Below the pieces are notes generated by a model, which saw only the letters and a program-made list of their open reading frames with translations, did not search any database and was not told the origin of the DNA. The position numbers and the translations under genes are program-made. Of a stretch of DNA of 24,723 bases, positions 1 through 5,821 are shown piece after piece. Origin of the DNA: Candidatus Pelagibacter sp. (GTDB taxonomy: Bacteria > Pseudomonadota > Alphaproteobacteria > Pelagibacterales > Pelagibacteraceae); assembly GCA_028225715.1 (NCBI GenBank), contig JAOIXS010000013.1, positions 1-24,723 on the forward strand. Direction: 5' to 3'. The stretch's first letter is position 1. Each line of letters opens with the position of its first letter.

Positions 1-336
1 CTATTCAAATTATTAAAAAGTGTTGAATAACAACGTTTATAATCAACTATGAATATATAAGATTTTTTAATTTTCTAATGAGATAGAGTGGGGGTCAAAA
101 AAATGTGTAAAATTAGGCTTTTTAGCTTAATTCTAAAAGTGTTGGTATTGTTGATAAGTAGAGCAATGCAGTATCAGAATATGCCGTTTAAACGTCCATA
201 GGACACCTTATTTTAACTGAAAGGTCATTTGTAGTACAACTGAAGGATGCATTAAGCAATTGTGTAATAAATATGGCTAAATTAACTATAAGTATTTAAT
301 ACCAACACTTTTAAACGGTTTAGAAGCTTAAAAACC
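1..336. other. Non-coding stretch with several inverted repeats
   Basis: I see no convincing protein or RNA gene here. The stretch holds a 16-bp perfect inverted repeat (134-149 with 298-313), a 10-bp palindrome CGTTTAAACG at 185-194, a short palindrome TTGTA-G-TACAA at 229-239, and a possible hairpin ACCTT/AAGGT (206-210 with 221-225). The decamer AAAAGTGTTG occurs at 16-25 and 135-144 and inverted at 303-312. A weak hairpin GGTTT/AAACC (317-321 with 332-336) sits directly after the MGMT stop codon and might end the leftward transcript, but no T-run follows it. Confidence 0.5.
134..313. repeat. 180-bp segment bounded by 16-bp perfect inverted repeats (MITE-like candidate)
   Basis: The left arm TAAAAGTGTTGGTATT (134-149) is the exact reverse complement of the right arm (298-313). 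Both outer ends carry TA, as expected for a Tc1/mariner- or IS630-type insertion with TA target duplication. The interior has no reading frame of note but has smaller palindromes. The seen facts are the repeat and its size; that it is a non-autonomous mobile element is an inference from architecture. There is no second full copy in this window. Confidence 0.35.
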
Positions 337-615
337 TTATTTTATGGAGACTTTTTCAGACCTCAATAAACGGTGTTTTTGTTGAATTCCACCTTTTCCA
401 GAATATCCGCCGAGACTTCCATCTGATCTGATCACTCGATGACAGGGTATTTTAGGTGGATAGGGGTTTTTACCCACTGCATTAGCAACAGCTCTGAATG
501 CCTTAGGTTTTCCAATGGCTTTAGCAACTTCTAAGTACGTCTTAACTTTGCCTTTGGGTATTTTCCTTAGGTAATTCCACACTTTTAGCTGAAACTTAGT
601 TCCCTTTAAGTTCAT
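337..615 (-). CDS. MGMT-family DNA repair methyltransferase, catalytic domain only
   Basis: Predicted O6-alkylguanine-DNA alkyltransferase, which transfers an alkyl group from guanine to its own cysteine. The 92-residue protein consists only of the DNA-binding/active-site domain: an RAVANAVGKNP segment with the probable arginine finger near residue 41, and PCHRVI with the acceptor Cys58, followed by GGYSGK. Because the cysteine is present, it is not an alkyltransferase-like (ATL) protein, in which another residue replaces it. Full-length Ogt/Ada-type enzymes have an extra N-terminal domain (about 170 residues in all), so this is a minimal form; such short forms are known in bacteria. The longest frame begins with TTG at 624; I chose the ATG three codons in (615). 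It overlaps the end of the upstream GNAT gene by 20 bp, suggesting co-transcription. Confidence 0.85.
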   Translation of the reverse strand: MNLKGTKFQLKVWNYLRKIPKGKVKTYLEVAKAIGKPKAFRAVANAVGKNPYPPKIPCHRVIRSDGSLGGYSGKGGIQQKHRLLRSEKVSIK

Positions 616-1033
616 AAAGTTCAAATCCAGTGTTATTAGCTATTTTATCATATAATTTCTTTGCATTTTCATTGGAAGAGTGGGTGATCCAACGAATTCC
701 ATCCCAATTATTGGCTTTAGATAAGGATTTTAGATGACTAATAAGCTTTTGAGCTATTTTTTGACCTCTAAATTCTGGCTCTACGAACAAATCGTCTAAA
801 AAACCAATATATTGGCCCTTAATTGGTCTTGGCATCGTTCTATAATGAGCAATTCCAACGATTTTACCCTCTAATTCAAAGCAAATAGCATTAACAACAT
901 GAGCTTCATCAAGAATCCATCCCCAAAGAGCATCTAGAATCCCAGTATTCATTGGGACTTTGTAGAAATTGGCATAACCATTGTAGAGTTTAACCCAATT
1001 ATCCTTATCTTTTTTCTCTAATTTTCTAATCAT
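596..1033 (-). CDS. GNAT-family N-acetyltransferase
   Basis: A 145-residue acetyl-CoA-dependent acetyltransferase of the GNAT fold; the substrate is not predictable. The diagnostic motif A lies at residues 82-98 (LFVEPEFRGQKIAQKLI, with RGQKIA as a variant of the Q/R-x-x-G-x-G/A acetyl-CoA pyrophosphate loop). Motif B is at about 121-137, where NENAKKLYDK precedes the typical GF. The length fits a single-domain GNAT. It starts with ATG without a visible Shine-Dalgarno sequence. It lies between a small membrane protein gene upstream and the MGMT gene downstream, all on the same strand, probably one transcript. A role with the repair gene is only suggested by the 20-bp overlap. Confidence 0.85.
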   Translation of the reverse strand: MIRKLEKKDKDNWVKLYNGYANFYKVPMNTGILDALWGWILDEAHVVNAICFELEGKIVGIAHYRTMPRPIKGQYIGFLDDLFVEPEFRGQKIAQKLISHLKSLSKANNWDGIRWITHSSNENAKKLYDKIANNTGFELYELKGN

Positions 1034-1072
1034 TTACTTTAAATCAATGAGTTAAGTAATTGTAATTAATAA

Positions 1073-1285
1073 TTAATCTTTAAATTTAATATCTTCAACA
1101 TCACTTTTCACCTCTTTAACCTCGTCTTTTAATTCATCAATTTGAGCATAAAGAACATCAGAACCATGAACACTTTGATTGTTTATCAACTTATAAGATT
1201 GGTATATTTGAGATGACAATTTAAATAACAGAATGATTATGATTATTAATAATCCAATTATTATGTAAGCTAAATCTTTATCCAT
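1073..1285 (-). CDS. Small single-pass membrane protein with charged tail
   Basis: I do not recognise this 70-residue protein. Residues 6-25 form a strongly hydrophobic Ile/Leu-rich membrane segment. The remainder is hydrophilic, and residues 46-68 alternate acidic and lysine residues with hydrophobic positions spaced as in a short coiled coil. A membrane anchor plus a cytoplasmic or periplasmic coiled coil is the simplest reading. It is divergent from the recombinase at 1369 and precedes the GNAT gene on the same strand (39 bp gap). The clean membrane-plus-coil pattern argues for a real gene, but the AT-rich background makes small hydrophobic frames common, so confidence is moderate. Confidence 0.55.
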   Translation of the reverse strand: MDKDLAYIIIGLLIIIIILLFKLSSQIYQSYKLINNQSVHGSDVLYAQIDELKDEVKEVKSDVEDIKFKD

Positions 1286-1305
1286 AATTTATTATATATT
1301 TTTTA

Positions 1306-1332
1306 TTGACATATAAAATCACTTAATATATT
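1306..1332 (+). promoter_or_regulatory. Candidate sigma-70 promoter for the recombinase gene
   Basis: A perfect TTGACA (-35) at 1306-1311 is followed after 15 bp by TATATT (-10) at 1327-1332. The spacer is a little short. Transcription would begin inside the palindrome at 1329-1365 and give a 5' leader of about 30 nt before the GTG at 1369. The same 83-bp gap must also hold the leftward promoter of the 70-residue gene. Confidence 0.4.
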
Positions 1333-1365
1333 ACTAACGATAATTAATGGTTATCAATAGTAATA
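1329..1365. promoter_or_regulatory. 15-7-15 imperfect palindrome before the recombinase gene: possible core recombination site or operator
   Basis: The left arm TATTACTAACGATAA (1329-1343) and the reverse complement of the right arm (1351-1365), TATTACTATTGATAA, agree at 13 of 15 positions around a 7-bp centre, TTAATGG (1344-1350). Two 11-15 bp inverted arms around a 6-8 bp centre, with ATAA...TTAT at the inner edges, is the general form of tyrosine recombinase core sites (dif, loxP, phage att). It ends 3 bp before the GTG of such a recombinase and overlaps the candidate -10 box, so an autoregulatory operator is the main alternative. Function is inferred; the symmetry is directly visible. Confidence 0.45.
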
Positions 1366-1368
1366 AAT

Positions 1369-2325
1369 GTGAACGAAATAATAACTGATATAAAAGCACT
1401 TAAAGAAGAAACACTTTTAAACCTTCAAAGCTCTAAAGCTAAAAATACAGTAAGGGCATACAAGTCAGACTTTAGAGATTTTGGAATATTTTGCTCTCAA
1501 AATGGATTCAATTCACTACCATCGGAGCCTAAAATAGTTTCCTTGTATTTAACTCATTTATCTAAAAAAGATGTAAAAATGAGCACTTTAAAGAGAAGAG
1601 TTGTGTCTATAGGTGTAATTCATAAATTAAAAGGGCATTACCTTGATACAAAGCATCCTGCAATTATTGAAAATATTATGGGAATAAAAAGAAGAAGAGG
1701 AAGTGTTCAAAAAGGAAAAAAACCATTATTAATCAACAGCTTAAAGTTAATAATTGATGTTATAGATAAACAAAATAAAAGTAATATGAAAAAACTTAGA
1801 GATAGATCAATAATATTAATTGGTTTTTCTGGTGGTTTCAGAAGAAATGAAATTGTTAACCTAGATTACGATGATCTTGATTTTGTTCAAGAAGGTTTAA
1901 AGATTAACGTTAAAAGATCAAAAACTGATCAATTTGGTGAGGGTTTTATTAAAGCTCTCCCCTACTTTGACAACTCACAATATTGTCCAGTTGTATCATT
2001 AAAAAAATGGATAGAAATATCAAAAATAAACTCTGGTTCTCTGTTTAGGAGGTTTATTAAAGGTTCGAGATTATCAGAAAATAGATTAACAGATCAGTCT
2101 GTTGCTTTACTCATTAAAGAGTATCTTGAATTATCAGGCATAGACAGTAAAAATTATTCTGGGCATAGTTTGAGATCAGGTTTTGCTACTTCTGCAGCAG
2201 AATCGGGCGCCGAAGAAAGAAGTATAATGGCAATGACAGGTCACAAATCTACAGAGATGGTAAGAAGATATATCAAGGAAGCAAATTTATTTAAAAATAA
2301 TGCACTAAATAAAATTAAAATTTAA
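1369..2325 (+). CDS. Tyrosine recombinase / phage-type integrase
   Basis: A 318-residue site-specific recombinase that cuts and rejoins DNA through a 3'-phosphotyrosine intermediate. The N-terminal SAM-like core-binding domain covers about residues 10-100; the catalytic domain covers about 118-310. All expected active-site residues are visible: Arg158 in GGFRRNE, Lys185 in the SKTD hairpin, His266 and Arg269 in HSLRS, His292 in GHKS and the nucleophile Tyr301 in RRYIKE. It should therefore be active. The start is GTG at 1369; no nearby in-frame ATG exists and no Shine-Dalgarno sequence is seen. It is not XerC or XerD by context: it stands alone with no phage or transposon genes around it. The C-terminal end (RRYIKEANLFKNNA) resembles free-standing integrases of alphaproteobacteria. 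The gene is convergent with the glycosyltransferases. Confidence 0.93.
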   Translation: MNEIITDIKALKEETLLNLQSSKAKNTVRAYKSDFRDFGIFCSQNGFNSLPSEPKIVSLYLTHLSKKDVKMSTLKRRVVSIGVIHKLKGHYLDTKHPAIIENIMGIKRRRGSVQKGKKPLLINSLKLIIDVIDKQNKSNMKKLRDRSIILIGFSGGFRRNEIVNLDYDDLDFVQEGLKINVKRSKTDQFGEGFIKALPYFDNSQYCPVVSLKKWIEISKINSGSLFRRFIKGSRLSENRLTDQSVALLIKEYLELSGIDSKNYSGHSLRSGFATSAAESGAEERSIMAMTGHKSTEMVRRYIKEANLFKNNALNKIKI

Positions 2326-2434
2326 TCTCTACAATTCTTATTAGCAAACACCAAATCTTGATGTAGCCAATATATAAAAATATAACCATTTTTGATAAAA
2401 TACTTTTGAAGATTTGAGTTAACTAATTTATTTA

Positions 2435-3313
2435 TTATGAGTTTTTAAATATAATTAGATAAAAAAGTTTTATTTTGCATTTTATAAGACCCAAGAAATA
2501 AGTTAAATTTTTTTTTGGTAAATTTAATGGACCATCATATTTTTTTGAAATAATTTTATTATTTGAAATAACACCACCTCTTAAATAGTGCCTGATAAAG
2601 AAATTAGGTGTTATTTTCCATTTTTTTAAAAACATCTTTGAGCCTTTATTAGATAAGAAATGTTTTTTTTTCCTAAGAGTTATTGATCCAAAATGGTAAA
2701 CTTTAAACTTTGATAGTCCTTTAAAAATTCGAACACCATATTGCCAAAGTTTCATATTTAAGTCTGGATCAGACCCTATACCTGGGTTAAATTCTTTACT
2801 AAAACCACCAATATTATTCCAAGTTTCTTTATGAATTAAATGAGGTGCCCAGTTACTTCCTTGATAATCGAAATAATTAATTTTCTCAATATTTGAGATT
2901 AATTTTTCTTCATTAAAGTTTTTATAATTATTTCCTGCATCAAATTGAATATGACCAGAATTTTGCTCAATCATGGTTCCAGATAAATAAAATTTTTTAG
3001 TATTTAAAATTTTCACTTCTTCATATAAATGAAAGTCCCAATTTGGGCATAAGTACATGTCGTCATGGCAATATAAAATATAATCAGATGCTACTTTTGT
3101 AGCTGCTAAATTAACAGCCGTACATAGACCTAAATTTTCATTAGAATAAGTGTGCTTAATATTTTCTTTTTGGATAAATTCCAATGTACCATCTGTCCCT
3201 TCATTAATATGAATAATAATCTCATGACTATATTTAGAGTTCTTGTAGATGCTATTAAGCGTTAATTTTAGATATTCTAAATTATTAAATGTGGGTATTA
3301 TAATTGAAAACAT
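2435..3313 (-). CDS. Family 2 glycosyltransferase (GT-A fold)
   Basis: A 292-residue inverting glycosyltransferase that would move a sugar from a nucleotide-sugar to a cell-surface glycan; donor and acceptor are unknown. The N-terminus shows the GT2 signature FSIIIPTFNN, then INEGTDGT (about 37-43), then SNENLGLCTAVN, and the metal/nucleotide-binding HDDMY near residues 83-87. The C-terminal third is lysine-rich and less conserved; it includes a GSDPDLNMKLW segment where family members carry the ED/DxD catalytic base. No membrane segment is evident, so it is probably cytoplasmic or membrane-associated. The longest frame starts with TTG at 3316; the adjacent ATG at 3313 is preferred, leaving 3 bp to the stop of the upstream glycosyltransferase, so the two are likely translated together. 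Confidence 0.88.
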   Translation of the reverse strand: MFSIIIPTFNNLEYLKLTLNSIYKNSKYSHEIIIHINEGTDGTLEFIQKENIKHTYSNENLGLCTAVNLAATKVASDYILYCHDDMYLCPNWDFHLYEEVKILNTKKFYLSGTMIEQNSGHIQFDAGNNYKNFNEEKLISNIEKINYFDYQGSNWAPHLIHKETWNNIGGFSKEFNPGIGSDPDLNMKLWQYGVRIFKGLSKFKVYHFGSITLRKKKHFLSNKGSKMFLKKWKITPNFFIRHYLRGGVISNNKIISKKYDGPLNLPKKNLTYFLGLIKCKIKLFYLIIFKNS

Positions 3314-3316
3314 CAA

Positions 3317-5440
3317 TTATTTATTCCAAATAAATTTAAATTTACTTTTATAATCTAAAGTTTTTGAAAGAATGAAATCTGCTACAATTGTTGAATTAAA
3401 ATTTTTTAAATAAGTGGAACGACCGTTTTTTGCAATTTTTAAAGCATTTTTTTTATCTCTTTTGTATTTATTAATTTTATAACTTAGATCATTTATATCA
3501 TCATAAAAAATAATTTCTTTATTTGTTAAAAAATCATCAAATCTAGTTTTTCTATTGATAAAAGTTAACAAGCCATTTCCAAGTAGTTGTGCGATACGGT
3601 CACTACTGTAATATTTTATAGGCTCACCTCTGCTTAGATTTAAACCCATACTGGATTTTGATATTTGATTGATAAAATTATCCCCCCATATTGGTTGAAC
3701 ATTATTCATGCCGTATATATCGAATTTAATTTTTTTATTCATCTTTTTAAGTTCATTTATAAATTTTTCCCTATAATCAATTTTTCCTCTTTTAAGGTCT
3801 CCTCTATGAACGCCGTGACTCATTGCAAAAAAAACATCATTATCACATGGATGTTCATAATTTTTTAAAGTTTCAAATGACTCATCTGTAGGATTGGGCA
3901 TATAGTGAGAGTTATTGATTTTTTTTTTAAGAATACTTGGGCATGTTGTTAAAAATGTAGCATCAACATAATCAATATTATTATAAATTCTTTTACGATT
4001 TTTTATAAAGTCTGGTCCTTTATTCGAAATTGGATCTAAAAACCATTGGCAAATTTTTAAATTTTTATTTTTATTTTTTATAAAATCTAATGTTTCTGAG
4101 TTTACGGCATCTGCATGTCCTAGAACTATACAGTCTGCCTTAAAGTTTTCTAAATTTTCTAATAAATTTTTTTGTAACAACTTTTTACCTTTAAAATCTA
4201 AAATTTTTTTATTTTCATGAATTATGTCTCTATCACTTAAAGTCAATACATTGTGACCAAGTCTTACAAAGCCATTATTAAGTCTTCTACCTGTGTTGTA
4301 ATGAAGTCTCCCTTTAAAGCGTCTATTAAAATTTGTTACATGCATTATTTTTAGAACAGTATTCTTTTTGGTATTAAATAATTTAATACTTTTATCTAAT
4401 TGATGAGACTCTCTAATCTTATCTATAATTTTAGCAATATAGACGTGAGTAAACTTAAAATACTTATAATTTTTTTTTTGTAATAATAATAATTTTTTAT
4501 TGTTGTTGATAAGATCCCTCAAAGATAAGTAGATACTTTTTGTAGATAAATTTTTTAAGACAATAGCGTGATCTGTAGTTTCAGGAAGACCACCTCTATC
4601 ACTTATTATAACAGCTGAACCCCTGCTGGATGCCTCTAGACTGGTTCTGCCAAAAGGTTCGTCCCACCTAGAGCATATAACGGAAATACTAGTCTTTTTT
4701 AAATCATTAAGAATTATTTTGTTATTTTTAAAACCTTTAATTTTTAGATTTTTATGTTTAAAGATAAGTTTTTCTCTTGGCTCATCACCATAAACATTGG
4801 ACTTCCAATCAGGAAAATCGTTTAAAATTTTAATGATAGCATTACCGAATAAATCGTAACCTTTTGCACGATTTAATTTGCCAACAAATGAAATGATCTT
4901 TTTCTTTTTTTTAAAATCAATCTTAACTCTTGAAGCAGATTGATAGCAGATAGATGTTTTTTTTAATAATACTTCTTTGTTTATTATGTCTGTAAAAAAT
5001 TTATGTCTAGACCATTCACTATTAAATATAATCATGTCTACAGTTTTAAGCAGATCTAGGCGCTCATTAACTGTTTTAGAGCCACTCATTTCTAATGGAT
5101 CATTATGAAAATACAAAAAAAGTTTATTAGAATATACATCTTTAATTTTTTTTATATATAAAGGCCTATTATGCACTTCAATTAAATCTGAAGTTAAAAT
5201 ATTTTTATAATTAATAAAACAATCTACATATTGATTATTAGAGCTTAAAAATATTTTTTTATCAAATATTAGATTTATATAATTATTAGATAGGTATTTT
5301 TTAAATTGAGTACTACCAAAAATACTTATTTTTTTTTTAAACTTGCTTTGAGTAGTAATATCATTAACAAATAATGACACTGCACCAGCATGATTGGATA
5401 CAAAATTTTCTTTATAAGGTAATAAAATAGAAATCTTCAT
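3317..5440 (-). CDS. Two-module glycosyltransferase (GT4 module fused to a CgeB-like GT module)
   Basis: A 707-residue protein with two GT-B type modules in one chain. Residues 1 to about 350 form a GT4-like enzyme: FVGKLNRAKGYDLF at 185-198 is the nucleotide-sugar domain entry, and E261-PFGRTSL-E269 is the EX7E motif of retaining enzymes, followed by SDRGGLPE. A new domain begins near 363 (LKIMHVTNFNRR) and ends in a Glyco_trans_1_2/CgeB-like segment (about 590-690), with NLSRGEPIKYYSSDRIAQLLGNG. The second module lacks an obvious EX7E. The family role is building surface polysaccharide or modifying glycans; substrates are unknown. It overlaps the upstream GIY-YIG gene by 4 bp (ATGA) and is followed by the GT2 gene. 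The sequence is extremely Lys/Ile/Asn-rich, even compared with the core genes. Confidence 0.88.
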   Translation of the reverse strand: MKISILLPYKENFVSNHAGAVSLFVNDITTQSKFKKKISIFGSTQFKKYLSNNYINLIFDKKIFLSSNNQYVDCFINYKNILTSDLIEVHNRPLYIKKIKDVYSNKLFLYFHNDPLEMSGSKTVNERLDLLKTVDMIIFNSEWSRHKFFTDIINKEVLLKKTSICYQSASRVKIDFKKKKKIISFVGKLNRAKGYDLFGNAIIKILNDFPDWKSNVYGDEPREKLIFKHKNLKIKGFKNNKIILNDLKKTSISVICSRWDEPFGRTSLEASSRGSAVIISDRGGLPETTDHAIVLKNLSTKSIYLSLRDLINNNKKLLLLQKKNYKYFKFTHVYIAKIIDKIRESHQLDKSIKLFNTKKNTVLKIMHVTNFNRRFKGRLHYNTGRRLNNGFVRLGHNVLTLSDRDIIHENKKILDFKGKKLLQKNLLENLENFKADCIVLGHADAVNSETLDFIKNKNKNLKICQWFLDPISNKGPDFIKNRKRIYNNIDYVDATFLTTCPSILKKKINNSHYMPNPTDESFETLKNYEHPCDNDVFFAMSHGVHRGDLKRGKIDYREKFINELKKMNKKIKFDIYGMNNVQPIWGDNFINQISKSSMGLNLSRGEPIKYYSSDRIAQLLGNGLLTFINRKTRFDDFLTNKEIIFYDDINDLSYKINKYKRDKKNALKIAKNGRSTYLKNFNSTIVADFILSKTLDYKSKFKFIWNK

Positions 5441-5691
5441 TTATTATAATTCTTTAACAATTCTTTTCTAAAGATTTTATCTTTTTTAAGCTGGTATTCA
5501 AATGACATTGCTTTATTTTTAGTTTTAAATTTTTTACTATATATTATAATCCACTTATACCCTTTTGTTGATTTGGCTCCTTTATTAGAGTTATGTTTGC
5601 TCAGTCTTAGTTCTAAGTTATTTGTATAACCAACATAGGATTTATTTATTCCAGCTGAAATGCATTTAAGCATATATGTGTAATAAAACAT
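5437..5691 (-). CDS. Small GIY-YIG nuclease-domain protein (UPF0213/YhbQ-like)
   Basis: An 84-residue, single-domain GIY-YIG protein. It has YTYML near residues 4-8 (the GIY strand), SYVGYT at 18-23 (the YIG strand), Arg29 and His33 in LELRLSKHN, the GAKSTKG loop, and Glu65 in FEYQLKK as the metal ligand. These are all the positions expected for an active endonuclease fold. The family is widespread in bacteria and usually uncharacterised; DNA structure-specific cleavage is likely but the substrate is unknown. The ATG at 5691 lies only 5 nt after the CCA end of tRNA-Glu on the same strand, so the gene is probably co-transcribed with the tRNA and may be read from a nearly leaderless message. 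It overlaps the following glycosyltransferase by 4 bp. Confidence 0.88.
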   Translation of the reverse strand: MFYYTYMLKCISAGINKSYVGYTNNLELRLSKHNSNKGAKSTKGYKWIIIYSKKFKTKNKAMSFEYQLKKDKIFRKELLKNYNK

Positions 5692-5696
5692 ATTAA

Positions 5697-5771
5697 TGGC
5701 GGTCCCTGGGGGAATCGAACCCCCCTTTGCAGGATGAAAACCAGCTGTCCTAACCGATAGACGAAGGGACC
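5697..5771 (-). tRNA. tRNA-Glu (UUC)
   Basis: On the minus strand the gene folds into a complete cloverleaf. The acceptor stem GGTCCCT pairs with AGGGACC, the anticodon loop TTTTCAT carries TTC, and the T-loop reads TTCGATT. The discriminator is G and the CCA is encoded (5697-5699). It is 75 nt with CCA. A protein-coding start follows 5 nt downstream. Confidence 0.97.
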
Positions 5772-5821
5772 ATAAAGTGATCTTTTATTTTAAAAGTCAT
5801 TATTTATCAAGTGTAATTAAG

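Noticed and set aside
134..313. Integron attC-like site next to a tyrosine recombinase
   Set aside because: The arms do not match the RYYYAAC/GTTRRRY core boxes, the orientation is wrong and no inner L-boxes are seen.
1410..1422. 13-bp match (AACACTTTTAAAC) between the integrase gene and 304-316
   Set aside because: It lies inside coding sequence with no symmetry or extended identity; probably composition-driven.
2326..2434. Bidirectional terminator between the convergent integrase and glycosyltransferase genes
   Set aside because: The only inverted repeat (CAAATCTT/AAGATTTG) has a loop of about 49 nt and no GC-rich stem or T-run; no gene is seen in these 109 bases.
5693..5699. The 7-bp centre of the integrase palindrome (TTAATGG) also spans the CCA end of tRNA-Glu, suggesting a tRNA attachment site
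   Set aside because: The shared stretch is only 8 bp, also occurs near 20972, and a couple of copies are expected by chance in DNA this AT-rich; the arms do not match.
5782..5796. Hairpin CTTTTA/TAAAAG between recJ and tRNA-Glu as a terminator
   Set aside because: The stem has only one G-C pair at its base and no following T-run; it would not be stable.
5804..5818. Half-site resembling the right arm of the integrase palindrome (12 of 15)
   Set aside because: There is no partner arm at the right distance, and an equally good match lies inside the glycosyltransferase gene near 4498, so it is background.
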